A DNA stretch of 55,948 nucleotides, taken from the NCBI GenBank assembly GCA_902475855.1, contig CABSBF010000009.1, forward strand, positions 1 to 55,948, written 5' to 3'. Below the pieces are notes generated by a model. The model was not told the origin of the DNA, ran no database searches, and saw only the letters and a list, made by a program, of their open reading frames with translations. Origin of the DNA: an uncultured Eubacteriales bacterium. Lineage in GTDB: Bacteria > Bacillota > Clostridia > Oscillospirales > Oscillospiraceae. Below, piece after piece: positions 1-8,081 of the stretch. The position numbers were made by a program, and so were the translations under genes. Every line of letters begins with the position of its first letter. The stretch's first letter is position 1.

Positions 1-9
1 AAGCTTGAA

Positions 10-38
10 TTGATTTTCCTGCCCGCCTATGCTATACT
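10..38 (+). promoter_or_regulatory. Sigma-A promoter of the HAD hydrolase gene
   Basis: The -35 element TTGATT is at 10-15 and the -10 element TATACT at 33-38, separated by exactly 17 bases. It places transcription start near 45, just ahead of GGAGG at 51-55, so translation must begin at 61 and not at the upstream in-frame start. Confidence 0.7.
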
Positions 39-60
39 GAGAAAAATTCTGGAGGCGAAA

Positions 61-672
61 ATGATGGAAATCAAAAACGTGGTCTTTGATATCGGCAACG
101 TTCTGGCGGACTACCGCTGGCACGGCTTTTTGCAGGATAAGGGCTTTTCCCCGGAAATGATCGATCGCATCGCGGCCTGCTCGGTTCGGAATCCGGCGTG
201 GAATGAATTTGACCGGGGCGTCCTTTCCGACGATGAGGTCACGCAGAGCTTTATCCGGCTTGACCCGGAAATCGCGCAGGAGCTGCACCACGCTTTTGAT
301 GACCTGACTGGTATCCTTCGGATTTTTCCCGATACGATTTCCATGCTTGAGCGGCTTAAAGCGGCCGGATATCATATCTATTATCTGTCGAATTATTCGC
401 GTAAGGCGATCCGCGACTGCCCGGGAGCGATCGCGTTTCTTCCACTGATGGACGGCGGTATATTTTCCTGTAATGTCGGGTTGATCAAGCCGGAACCCGC
501 TATTTATAGGCTGCTGATGGAAACCTATGGCCTCGTTCCTTCTGAAACGGTGTTTCTGGACGACCGGCAGGAAAACGTAGACGGTGCACTCCGCGTCGGA
601 ATGCAGGCCATTCGTTACGAAAGCCGCGAGCAGGCGGAGCAGGCACTTCGTGAAATGGGTGTCGTCTACTGA
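61..672 (+). CDS. HAD-superfamily hydrolase (subfamily IA, YihX-like)
   Basis: A 203-residue soluble phosphatase-like protein. The HAD motifs appear in order: FDIGNV near the N-terminus (nucleophile Asp), YLSNYS (motif II) in the middle, LIKPEPAIY (motif III Lys), and FLDDRQENVDGA (motif IV Asp pair). Members remove phosphate from small metabolites such as sugar phosphates; the substrate cannot be read from sequence. The ATG at 61 is chosen because GGAGG lies 5 bases upstream and a promoter (10-38) covers the earlier in-frame start. Length fits the family. It stands alone: the next gene has its own promoter. Confidence 0.88.
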   Translation: MMEIKNVVFDIGNVLADYRWHGFLQDKGFSPEMIDRIAACSVRNPAWNEFDRGVLSDDEVTQSFIRLDPEIAQELHHAFDDLTGILRIFPDTISMLERLKAAGYHIYYLSNYSRKAIRDCPGAIAFLPLMDGGIFSCNVGLIKPEPAIYRLLMETYGLVPSETVFLDDRQENVDGALRVGMQAIRYESREQAEQALREMGVVY

Positions 673-709
673 ATCCTGTAATATTTTGGTGAAGAAACGG
701 GAATATCAG

Positions 710-738
710 TTGCAGGAATCCATTTTTTCTGTTATGAT
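710..738 (+). promoter_or_regulatory. Sigma-A promoter of the zinc-ribbon/Ig-like protein gene
   Basis: TTGCAG at 710-715 and TATGAT at 733-738 with a 17-base spacer. Predicted transcription start is about 745, leaving a leader of roughly 40 bases before the coding region. Confidence 0.65.
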
Positions 739-786
739 AGAACATAGTCAATAAGTTGTCGGAAAGGAGTATAAGCATACACCGGT

Positions 787-1995
787 ATGCAGATTGCCAT
801 GGAGAATAAAATCGTATGTGATTACTGCGGGACGATCTACGGCGCGGATAAGCTGGTCTGCCCTCTGTGCGGCAATGCACCGACAGAGCACTCCAAAAGC
901 CGACAGAATGTTCCCCAGCGCCGGAGAATAACGGAGGAGGAGCGCCGCCAGAAAAGCCGCGGCACACAGGCACCGAAGAAGAAACCTGACACTGAACCGC
1001 AGGATCCGAACCGAATCCCCAAAAAGCTGCTCACGGCGTCGCTGGTGTTCCTGGCGCTGGCCGTGTTTGTCGTGACCTATTTCATCGGAGACGTCAACGG
1101 CCTCTGGCCCGGCCTGAGCGGCGTGCTGAATTCCGATATGCGAGGAAGCACGTCAGAAGATGAGTCTCTGAGCAAAACCTGCACCTTCCTTGAAATCCAG
1201 CCGCAAACCATCAACTTTACGCAGAAAGGGCAGATACAAAAGCTGCGCGTGGTCATCAATGCGGGCTGCGAGGAAACGGTGTCTTTCCTGACCAGCGACG
1301 ACAAGATCGTCAATGTTTCTACGCAGACGCAGAAAACCGAAACAAAGCAGGAGCAGACGTCAATCACTGTGGATGTTTCCGCGCTGGAAGAGGGAAACGC
1401 GACCATTCAGGTCACCTGCGGCAACATGTCCAGAATCTGCAATATAACAAACAATTTTGAAGCAGACTCCAGCGAGTCTGCCGACAGCTCCGAACCGAGT
1501 GCGGCAGACTTTACGCCGAAGCTCAATTATGAGGACGTGACGCTGTCGCTGCCGAAGGAAACGGTGACTATCAAGGTCATGAATCTGCCGGACGGTGCAA
1601 CGGTTCTTTGGAAGAGCTCTGACGAGAAGATTGCCGAAATTGACGCCGAAGGCAGGGTCACTGCCGTGAGCGAGGGTACTGCGGAGATCACCGCGGATGT
1701 CGGCGGGAGCACGGCAAAGATGATCATCCGCTGTGACTTCGGAGAAACGGTGGAAGGCGGCGATGCCGGAACGCATCTGACCCATACGGATGTTTCCATC
1801 AGCGTCGGCGAAGAATTTAACCTCCGCCTGATCGACGGCAATGGCAACCGCATCAGCGGAGCGACGTATTATGTCGAGGATACGGATGTTTGCTCCGTTT
1901 CCGGTGTGACAGTCCGCGGCGAAGGAAAAGGCACAACCGAGGTTACGGTAAAATACAACGGAAAAAGCTATACCTGCATCGTGCGTGTCGGGTAG
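787..1995 (+). CDS. Membrane protein with N-terminal zinc ribbon and C-terminal Ig-like (BIG2) domain
   Basis: A 402-residue protein of unknown function. Residues 11-28 form a CxxC-x10-CxxC zinc ribbon, followed by a charged basic linker, a single membrane helix at about 80-101, and an extracellular part rich in beta strands. Residues about 245-315 read as a bacterial Ig-like BIG2 domain (pattern V-x-W-x-SSDEKIAEID, then GRVTAVSEGTAEIT); a second repeat may lie nearer the C-terminus. The layout puts the zinc ribbon in the cytoplasm and the Ig-like part outside. The start is uncertain: GGAAAGGAG at 761-769 is 17 bases from ATG 787, and an in-frame ATG lies at 799. Confidence 0.75.
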   Translation: MQIAMENKIVCDYCGTIYGADKLVCPLCGNAPTEHSKSRQNVPQRRRITEEERRQKSRGTQAPKKKPDTEPQDPNRIPKKLLTASLVFLALAVFVVTYFIGDVNGLWPGLSGVLNSDMRGSTSEDESLSKTCTFLEIQPQTINFTQKGQIQKLRVVINAGCEETVSFLTSDDKIVNVSTQTQKTETKQEQTSITVDVSALEEGNATIQVTCGNMSRICNITNNFEADSSESADSSEPSAADFTPKLNYEDVTLSLPKETVTIKVMNLPDGATVLWKSSDEKIAEIDAEGRVTAVSEGTAEITADVGGSTAKMIIRCDFGETVEGGDAGTHLTHTDVSISVGEEFNLRLIDGNGNRISGATYYVEDTDVCSVSGVTVRGEGKGTTEVTVKYNGKSYTCIVRVG

Positions 1996-2004
1996 CGGAA
2001 AACC

Positions 2005-2034
2005 GGCGCCGCCCCGATAATACGGGGCGGCGCC
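2005..2034 (+). terminator. Perfect 12-bp hairpin between the Ig-like and HTH genes
   Basis: Arms 2005-2016 and 2023-2034 are perfect complements, very GC-rich, around a 6-base loop. No T-run follows on either side, so it may be a transcript-stabilising or partial termination hairpin rather than an efficient terminator. It sits 22 bases before the next start codon. Confidence 0.5.
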
Positions 2035-2055
2035 ACTCACAGAGGGGGAAACAGC

Positions 2056-3786
2056 ATGAGATTCTGTGAAGTATTCAATACCTATCTGGAAGAACTGAAT
2101 TGCACTGCCAAGGAGCTGTCGGAGTATTCCGGCTTGTCTGCTGCGACGCTCAGCCGCTACCGCTCAGGTGATCGCACGCCGGAGCGCGGCAGCGAAGCGA
2201 TGGAAAAACTCTGCAATGCAATCGTTCAGGCCGCACTTCGGCGAGGCAATGAGGCGCTTACACCGGAGGAGATCAGCCGGCGCTTCCTGCGCTGTACAGA
2301 TGTTGCAGCGACGGACCGCAGCCTGCTGCGGCAGAACTTCAATACGCTGGTTTCTGTCCTGAGTATGAATATCTCCCGGCTGTGCCGGCATACCAATTAC
2401 GATGCTTCGACCATCTTCCGCATCCGAAACGGCACGCGGCAGCCTGCAGAACCGGAGAAATTTGCCATGGGTGTTGCGGCTTATGTGACGCGCGAGCTGG
2501 ACTCGCCCGCAGAGGTCGCGATTTTATCGGAACTGCTCGGCTGCCCGGCAGAGGAGTTGACGGACAGCGCGGTGCGTTTTGAGCGCATCAAACGCTGGCT
2601 GACCGAGAGCGAGGTACAGCAGGATGACAGTTTGCCCAACTTCCTGGCCAAGCTTGATGAATTTGACCTGAACGAATATATCAAGGCTATTCATTTCGAT
2701 GAGATGAAGGTGCCGACCGCTCCGTTTCAGCTTCCGACCTCCAAGACCTATACCGGCCTAAAGCAGATGATGGAAAGCGAACTGGATTTTCTGAAATCCA
2801 CCGTGCTTTCCAAATCCATGGCGCCGGTTCTGATGTACAGCGATATGCCCATGCAGGAGATGTCTAAGGATGCGGAGTTCGCAAAGAAGTGGATGTTCGG
2901 GATGGCGATGATGCTGAAAAAAGGTTTGCACCTGAACATGATCCACAACGTTGACCGTCCTTTTTCAGAGCTGATGCTTGGCTTGGAGAGCTATATTCCA
3001 ATGTACATGACGGGGCAGATTTCACCCTATTATCTCAAGGGGATGCAGAACAGCGTATTTTTGCATTTGCTGCGAACCTCAGGCTCGGTTGCACTGTCGG
3101 GACAGGCAATCAGCGGCCACCATGCCGAAGGCCGGTATTATCTGACGAAGTCCAAAGATGAGGTCGCCTATTATAGCCGCCGAGCAGATGCCCTGCTGGA
3201 AAATGCCTGCCCATTGATGGAAATCTATCGTTCTGAGAATGCAAAAACCCTCAACGCTTTTCTCATGGCCGATGCCCAGACAACCGGAAAGCGACGGAGC
3301 ATCTTATCCTCTCTGCCGCTCTATACGATGCAGGAGGACTATCTCAGAGAATTCCTGCACCGCCGCTTTGTGCCGGAGGAGGAGACCTGCCGCGTTCTGA
3401 ACTATGCCGCATTTCAGCGACAGATCGCGGATGAAATTCTGAAAAAAGGCGAAATCCTGGATGAAGTCCCACACCTGAGCGAGGAGGAATTCCGGAGCTT
3501 TCCCATGACACTGTCCCTGTCTGGGATGTTCTATGAGGAGGATCTGCGCTATACTTATTCGGACTATCTTGCGCATCTGGAGCAAACCGTTCACTATGCG
3601 CAGCAGCATCCGGGCTACCGGCTGGAACAGACCGCAACACATACCTTCTGCAATTTGCAGATCATCCTGCACGTGGGGCAATGGGCGATGATCTCCAAGG
3701 GAAAATCCCCGGCAATCCATTTTATCATTCATCACCCCAAAATGCGCGAGGCAATAGAGAACTTTGTCCCGCCTATGGTGGAGTAA
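2056..3786 (+). CDS. Double helix-turn-helix protein with a large uncharacterised C-terminal region
   Basis: A 576-residue protein. Two XRE-like helix-turn-helix segments are visible: residues about 17-42 (TAKELSEYSGLSAATLSRY) and about 105-130 (NISRLCRHTNYDASTIFRI). The remaining ~400 residues are soluble and alpha-helical, with many Met and aromatic residues, and match no domain I can name. Proteins of this layout occur in Firmicutes as unnamed regulators. I infer a DNA-binding regulator that senses something through the C-terminal region, but target and ligand are unknown. The start ATG follows AGAGGGGG. A bidirectional terminator follows the stop codon. Confidence 0.72.
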   Translation: MRFCEVFNTYLEELNCTAKELSEYSGLSAATLSRYRSGDRTPERGSEAMEKLCNAIVQAALRRGNEALTPEEISRRFLRCTDVAATDRSLLRQNFNTLVSVLSMNISRLCRHTNYDASTIFRIRNGTRQPAEPEKFAMGVAAYVTRELDSPAEVAILSELLGCPAEELTDSAVRFERIKRWLTESEVQQDDSLPNFLAKLDEFDLNEYIKAIHFDEMKVPTAPFQLPTSKTYTGLKQMMESELDFLKSTVLSKSMAPVLMYSDMPMQEMSKDAEFAKKWMFGMAMMLKKGLHLNMIHNVDRPFSELMLGLESYIPMYMTGQISPYYLKGMQNSVFLHLLRTSGSVALSGQAISGHHAEGRYYLTKSKDEVAYYSRRADALLENACPLMEIYRSENAKTLNAFLMADAQTTGKRRSILSSLPLYTMQEDYLREFLHRRFVPEEETCRVLNYAAFQRQIADEILKKGEILDEVPHLSEEEFRSFPMTLSLSGMFYEEDLRYTYSDYLAHLEQTVHYAQQHPGYRLEQTATHTFCNLQIILHVGQWAMISKGKSPAIHFIIHHPKMREAIENFVPPMVE

Positions 3787-3790
3787 AGAA

Positions 3791-3831
3791 AAACAGACAT
3801 CCGCTTTTCTGTGAATTGCGGATGTCTGTTT
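3791..3831. terminator. Bidirectional terminator between the HTH gene and the PAP2 gene
   Basis: A perfect 14-bp stem (3791-3804 with 3818-3831) and a 13-base loop, with T-rich sequence to the right and A-rich sequence to the left, so it can act on both strands. It separates two convergent genes. Confidence 0.85.
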
Positions 3832-3838
3832 TGTGCTT

Positions 3839-4537
3839 TTAGAGAATTCTCGCGAGTGGCGTCTTTTGAAAACGCGCGTTCAGCCGCCCGAACAGAACAG
3901 GCAATTTGCTCCAGCGCGCAACTGCATAGCCAAGCTCCGCCACGGCAACGCCGGCGAGCACATCGTAGACAACATGCTGCTTGGTAAATAGTGTGGAGAG
4001 AAAGACCAGAATCGAACCGAACGTGCAGAGAATGCTGACAGGAACGCGATGCTTCAGATGCTTGCAATCATAAATAAACCTCGTTCCGAGCCATGCCACA
4101 AAGCAGTGAATGGAGGGAAACAGATTTGTCGGTGTGTCCAGCGTATAGATCAGGCGCATCAGAAAGCCGACAAAATCGCTGCGTGTCACCTCAGGCCGGA
4201 CGTTGGTCGTCGGCAGTAAAATGAAAAAGCAAAGGCAGATGATTTTCGCCACGGAATCGGCGGCCACAAGTCGGCAGGCAAAATCCGGACCCTCGTGCGT
4301 CACTGTGATATACTGGAAGGTCCAGAAGGCAAATGTCAAAATATAGGGAATTACCCAAACGGGAGAAAAGGGGGTCGCGCGATCAAATGCGGTAGTCATA
4401 TCGGTCATGTTGGCAGAACCCGTGAAGACCTGTACCAGCTTTGGCCCATAGAATGCAAGAAAGTTCATCAGTCCGGTTGTGACCAGAGGCAGAATTGCAT
4501 AGGTCGGAATCAGGCTGCGCCAGAAGCGACGAAACAA
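3839..4537 (-). CDS. PAP2-family membrane phosphatase/phosphotransferase
   Basis: A 232-residue polytopic membrane protein of the PAP2 superfamily. The C-terminal half contains the PSIHC motif (the SxH phosphate-binding signature) and TKQHVVYDVLAG (the HxxxxD-type catalytic signature), each next to a membrane helix. Relatives dephosphorylate lipid phosphates, undecaprenyl pyrophosphate or phosphatidyl derivatives; this one resembles the AUR1/inositol-phosphoryl-transfer branch, so the substrate is open. It starts with TTG at 4537 behind GAGGTGA. It lies downstream of a GtrA gene on the same strand, which suggests a lipid-linked glycan or envelope role. Confidence 0.83.
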   Translation of the reverse strand: MFRRFWRSLIPTYAILPLVTTGLMNFLAFYGPKLVQVFTGSANMTDMTTAFDRATPFSPVWVIPYILTFAFWTFQYITVTHEGPDFACRLVAADSVAKIICLCFFILLPTTNVRPEVTRSDFVGFLMRLIYTLDTPTNLFPSIHCFVAWLGTRFIYDCKHLKHRVPVSILCTFGSILVFLSTLFTKQHVVYDVLAGVAVAELGYAVARWSKLPVLFGRLNARFQKTPLARIL

Positions 4538-4604
4538 GTTGAATCACCTCGATATTTACGGATTGCACCATTATAGCAGATGCAGCGAAAATGTCAAGAC
4601 ATTG

Positions 4605-5021
4605 TCATTTCTCGCGGAATGCAAAAAAACGCTGGCCAAGATAATTGAACCCGACAAACAGACACATTCCAGCAAGCATTGCGATGTTGTCTCGCACCTT
4701 TTCTGCGGCGCCGGAGAGAAGCAGCCGAATCAGGGGCTTGGCCAGACCATAGGCAAGACCGTAGCAGACGGTGATATTCAGAGCGAAGCGCAGAACGACG
4801 CGCCAGCCGCCCTGCGTGTACTTGAAAGTAAAGTAGCGGTTGAGGAAATAGCTCATGACGCTTGCAAGCGCATAGCTGAGCGCCGTGGCAGGCCAGTAGC
4901 CAAGCCCTGCCAGGTTGTACAGAAGGAACATCAGCCCGTTTCCAACCAGGGTGTTCAGAATGCCGACCAACAGAAATTTCCAGAGCTTTTCATCAAACAG
5001 AGCCAGAATTTTTCGTTTCAT
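4605..5021 (-). CDS. GtrA-family membrane protein
   Basis: A 138-residue protein with four predicted membrane helices, the whole length of a GtrA domain (KFLLVGILNTLVGNGLMF at the N-terminus, NYLGQRFFAF at the C-terminus). GtrA proteins are thought to move polyprenyl-phosphate-linked sugars across the membrane for cell-surface polysaccharide glycosylation. The ATG at 5021 is chosen over a longer frame because GGAGGG precedes it by 6 bases. It overlaps the stop of the upstream lipoprotein gene by 4 bases (ATGA), so the two are translationally coupled. Confidence 0.85.
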   Translation of the reverse strand: MKRKILALFDEKLWKFLLVGILNTLVGNGLMFLLYNLAGLGYWPATALSYALASVMSYFLNRYFTFKYTQGGWRVVLRFALNITVCYGLAYGLAKPLIRLLLSGAAEKVRDNIAMLAGMCLFVGFNYLGQRFFAFREK

Positions 5022-5422
5022 TCGACGCCCTCCGCGTTCCAGCAGCACCAGACGCTTCCATCTGAAGACACAGTGAAAATGGTCTGCCCGCCGGGGCTGA
5101 CGCATTGCATCGTCACGGTGAGGCTCTTCAGCCCGCAGGCGTTTGCAATCTCCAAAGAGATCATGCGGAGCGTTTCCAGGTGGCTCTCCGGCGATAGTGC
5201 GCCTTCGTAGACCGTATCGCCGGAGGTGCAGGCAGCAGTGTAGTCCATGGTGCTGTGCATCGTCATTGTGAGTGCATTTTCACTCTGCTCATATACAAAC
5301 GGCGCATATTGCGCCCAATGCTCCCGGGCATAGTTTTCAACAGTCGGCGGCGTTTTTGGTGCACAGGCGGCGAGCGTCAAAAGCGCGGACAGAAGCAGAA
5401 AAATCAGAATTCGTTTTTTCAT
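5018..5422 (-). CDS. Small lipoprotein of unknown function
   Basis: A 134-residue protein with a type II signal peptide: MKKR, a hydrophobic stretch, then lipobox LAAC at about residues 17-20. The mature part is short and contains paired SPESHLETL and LTVTMQCVSPGG segments with no known domain. GGAGG precedes the ATG by 8 bases. It overlaps gtrA by 4 bases. Its promoter region (5443-5471) carries an inverted repeat over the -10 element. Confidence 0.75.
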   Translation of the reverse strand: MKKRILIFLLLSALLTLAACAPKTPPTVENYAREHWAQYAPFVYEQSENALTMTMHSTMDYTAACTSGDTVYEGALSPESHLETLRMISLEIANACGLKSLTVTMQCVSPGGQTIFTVSSDGSVWCCWNAEGVE

Positions 5423-5442
5423 GTAAAAATCCTCCTGCGGCT

Positions 5443-5471
5443 ATTCTACCGCAGAAGGACGAAAAAGTAAA
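5443..5471 (-). promoter_or_regulatory. Probable promoter with a dyad across the -10 element
   Basis: On the minus strand, TTTACT (5466-5471) and TAGAAT (5443-5448) are 17 bases apart. The -10 hexamer is flanked by CTGCGG (5435-5440) and CCGCAG (5449-5454), a perfect 6-bp inverted repeat that could be an operator or a short hairpin. Confidence 0.45.
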
Positions 5472-5484
5472 GGATGATTGCTGG

Positions 5485-6006
5485 CTAGACCTCATCCTGC
5501 CCTTGCAGGCAGGCATTTGCAAGAATGTGTGCAAACTGCTCGTGATAGACTTTTTCCTGCTCCGCTGCGCAGCGAATGGTCACGGCATAGTAGTGTGTGC
5601 CGTCGTAAAAGAGCGTTCCGCTGCATGCAAGCGTTCCGTTCTCTGTTCCTGCTGTCCATGCATACTGGTACTGCTCCACCGGAAAGCGATCAAGAGAGAT
5701 CGGGCACAGCGCCTGCTCGTCGCGGCCGGTCAGAAAAAGCAGCGCGGCATCCAGAGAATCTGCGGTAAAAACGTCTGTAGCGATCTCATAATCTCCGGCC
5801 TCCTGCGTATAGAGCTTGTGCAGGCCGTCATCCGAGGAGGCGCTCAGCGGCAGTCGGAGCGGGATGGGCGCGCAGAGTGCATACTCGCATGCGGGAGCTT
5901 CCTCCCAGACGTCCGTGACGTGCTCCTTGCCTGCAAGCGTCTTGACAGCGCAGCCGGAGAGCGATAAAATGAACAACACGAGAACAGTTAGAATTGCTTT
6001 TTTCAT
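5485..6006 (-). CDS. Lipoprotein of unknown function
   Basis: A 173-residue secreted lipoprotein: MKKAILTVLVLFILSLSGC gives a clear lipobox ending at Cys19. The mature region has no domain I recognise; a TENGTLACSGTLFYDGTHYYAVTI stretch reads as a beta-rich module. ATG 6006 is chosen because AGGAGG lies 6 bases upstream; the frame is open much further but without a start site. The gene begins 21 bases from the divergent DUF1294 gene. It may belong with the next minus-strand lipoprotein, 62 bases downstream. Confidence 0.75.
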   Translation of the reverse strand: MKKAILTVLVLFILSLSGCAVKTLAGKEHVTDVWEEAPACEYALCAPIPLRLPLSASSDDGLHKLYTQEAGDYEIATDVFTADSLDAALLFLTGRDEQALCPISLDRFPVEQYQYAWTAGTENGTLACSGTLFYDGTHYYAVTIRCAAEQEKVYHEQFAHILANACLQGQDEV

Positions 6007-6027
6007 AGAGCGCCTCCTGAAAGGAAG

Positions 6028-6312
6028 ATGAAGTTGCTTCAAACATATGCGGTTTATTTTGTCAGTATGAACCTGCTGGATTTTTTTCTGATGTTTTTGG
6101 ATAAGCGCCTCGCACGCAAGCATAAATGGCGCATCCCGGAAAAGACCCTTCTGTGCATTGCGGCGCTGGGAGGCAGTGTTGGCGGCTTGCTTGGAATGTA
6201 TCTGTTTCACCATAAGACAAAGCACCCGCAGTTTTATATCACTCTGCCGCTGCTTGTTTTACTGCATGTCGGGCTGACGTTTCTTCTGCTGTATGCAGGA
6301 ATTCTGCGTTAG
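6028..6312 (+). CDS. DUF1294 small membrane protein
   Basis: A 94-residue protein with three hydrophobic segments, matching the DUF1294 family: DKRLARKHKWRIPEKTL, then ALGGSVGGLLGMYLFHHKTKHPQF. Family function is unknown. The ATG at 6028 is very close to AGGAAG, so the TTG at 6034 is an alternative start with better spacing. The stop is 13 bases before the start of the ASKHA gene, suggesting co-transcription. Confidence 0.82.
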   Translation: MKLLQTYAVYFVSMNLLDFFLMFLDKRLARKHKWRIPEKTLLCIAALGGSVGGLLGMYLFHHKTKHPQFYITLPLLVLLHVGLTFLLLYAGILR

Positions 6313-6325
6313 GGGGAAAAACACG

Positions 6326-7831
6326 ATGATAGGAATCAGTCAAAAGTGCTTTTTGCCGCTGGTGCCGCCGGATGAGGCGGACAACCGGTCAGCACAGTCT
6401 CGGATTCTCGATGCGCTGCACGAACTTGGGTTTGATGCGCGGATGCCTCTGCACGTTTTGCAGACCGTGCAGAGCGTTTGCGAAGCTGCAAACTGGCACG
6501 TTACGGCTGGCCTTGCTTACGATGGCGCTCAGTGGATCATTACCGGGCTGGAAGGCGGAGACACCACGCTGTGGCACTACGGCTATGCGGTCGATCTCGG
6601 GAGCACAACCGTCATAATGCGCCTCGTGGACTGCAATTCCGGCGCGGTCCTAGCGCAGGAGAGCGCTTATAACGGCCAGATCGCCTATGGTGAGGATATC
6701 CTGAGCCGTATTTTTACCTGCAAGGGTAAACCGGAGAAGCTGAAGGAGATTCAGCGTGTGACGCTGGATACGATTTGCGGACTCTTTGACCTGATTTGCG
6801 AGGAGACAGGCATTGCACCGCAGCAGTGTATCTGCATGGTTGTTTCCGGCAATACGACAATGGAGCATTTTCTCCTCGGGCTGGATCCCTTCTGTGTCTT
6901 TTCCGCACCTTATGCCGTCTGCGCTGACAGGCCGGGCTTTCTTGCAGCGCAGGAGCTGGGGCTGTCTCTTCCGGGATATGTATACTGCACGCCCTGCAAA
7001 TCGAACTACCTTGGCGGCGATATTTTGAGCGGCATGATCGCCACCGGCATTGCTCGACAGAAGGAGATCAGCGTCTTTTTTGACATCGGAACAAACGGCG
7101 AGCTGGTCATCGGCAACCGCGACTTTCTGCTCTGCGGAGCGGGTGCTGCCGGACCGGCGCTGGAGGGCGGCGTGGTTCAGACCGGTATGCGTGCCAGTGA
7201 AGGCGCTGTGGACGAGGTAAAGCTGTGTGACGGCCGCTTGATTTCACATGTGATCGGTGGGGGAGAAGCGAAAGGCATCTGCGGTTCCGGGATTATCAGC
7301 CTGCTTGCGGAACTGTTTCTCGCCGGCTGGGTCGATCTGCGCGGCAAGCTCCAGCCGGAAGCATCTCCACTGATCTGTGAGCAGGATGGATCACTTGCTT
7401 GTCAATACGCGCCAGGACTTCTGTTTCGTCAGGAGGATATAGATGAATTTCTTCGGACAAAGGCCGCTGCCTACACCATGGTGGAGTATATGCTGGTAAC
7501 CTGCGGAATTTCCATGGAGGAAATTTCCAAATTCTACGCAGCCGGGGCATTCGGCGCACACGTCCCCATAGAGGCGGCCGTGACAATCGGCATGTACCCG
7601 GATTTGCCGCGCGATCGTCTGATCGCGGCTGGAAATACCTCACTGGAAGGAGCGCAGAGAATTTTGCTCGACCGGGAATCCTTGACGGAGATGGACGCCA
7701 TTTTGGAAAAAATGGTCTATGTTCAGTTCAGTGAAGTCGGTGATTTTGTATCGCGCATGGTCGCAGCACAGGCGCTTCCGCATACGGATCTTGACCGCTT
7801 TCCCTCCGTTCGGGAAAAACTGCATAAATAG
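6326..7831 (+). CDS. ASKHA-domain ATPase of the RACE type (DUF4445), without a ferredoxin domain
   Basis: A 501-residue protein. The ASKHA fold is indicated by YAVDLGSTTVIMRLVD (phosphate-binding loop), VSGNTTMEHFLLGL, and FFDIGTNGELVIGN followed by a GAGAAGPALEGG loop, typical of reductive activators of corrinoid enzymes. Those proteins normally start with a [2Fe-2S] ferredoxin domain; here the first ~90 residues have only four scattered Cys/His and no CxxxxCxxC cluster. No corrinoid protein or methyltransferase is nearby. It may activate a corrinoid enzyme encoded elsewhere, or act on something else. GGGGG precedes ATG 6326. Confidence 0.8.
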   Translation: MIGISQKCFLPLVPPDEADNRSAQSRILDALHELGFDARMPLHVLQTVQSVCEAANWHVTAGLAYDGAQWIITGLEGGDTTLWHYGYAVDLGSTTVIMRLVDCNSGAVLAQESAYNGQIAYGEDILSRIFTCKGKPEKLKEIQRVTLDTICGLFDLICEETGIAPQQCICMVVSGNTTMEHFLLGLDPFCVFSAPYAVCADRPGFLAAQELGLSLPGYVYCTPCKSNYLGGDILSGMIATGIARQKEISVFFDIGTNGELVIGNRDFLLCGAGAAGPALEGGVVQTGMRASEGAVDEVKLCDGRLISHVIGGGEAKGICGSGIISLLAELFLAGWVDLRGKLQPEASPLICEQDGSLACQYAPGLLFRQEDIDEFLRTKAAAYTMVEYMLVTCGISMEEISKFYAAGAFGAHVPIEAAVTIGMYPDLPRDRLIAAGNTSLEGAQRILLDRESLTEMDAILEKMVYVQFSEVGDFVSRMVAAQALPHTDLDRFPSVREKLHK

Positions 7832-7837
7832 AAATGG

Positions 7838-7861
7838 CCTCTCCGGTATTTACCGGAGAGG
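7838..7861 (+). terminator. Hairpin after the ASKHA gene
   Basis: Arms 7838-7848 and 7851-7861 are perfect complements (in practice a 9-bp stem with a 6-base loop). The following bases are only weakly T-rich. It lies between convergent genes and probably ends both transcripts. Confidence 0.6.
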
Positions 7862-7869
7862 TCCGCTGC

Positions 7870-8070
7870 TTATTTATGCCCCAGCTTGTGCTTGGTACCG
7901 TCCGGCTCGACAATGTAGGTATTGTCAAGCTGGCTGCACAGGTTTCTGCGAACAGAGGCAATGTATTCTTTGCGCAGCGCATCGCGCTCGCGCAGCTCCT
8001 CTTCTGTCAGACCTTCTGCTTTTGCCTTGTGGGCAAGCTCGTTGATGCGGCGAATGGTATCTTCAATCAT
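7870..8070 (-). CDS. UPF0291/DUF896 family protein (YnzC-like)
   Basis: A 66-residue protein that matches the DUF896 pattern along its length: IRRINELAHKAKAEGLTEEELRERDALRKEYI, then a C-terminal basic tail. The B. subtilis relative is in the SOS regulon region, but molecular function is unknown. It sits 11 bases downstream of the beta-propeller lipoprotein gene on the same strand, so the two probably share a transcript. Confidence 0.88.
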   Translation of the reverse strand: MIEDTIRRINELAHKAKAEGLTEEELRERDALRKEYIASVRRNLCSQLDNTYIVEPDGTKHKLGHK

Positions 8071-8081
8071 GGAAATTCTCC

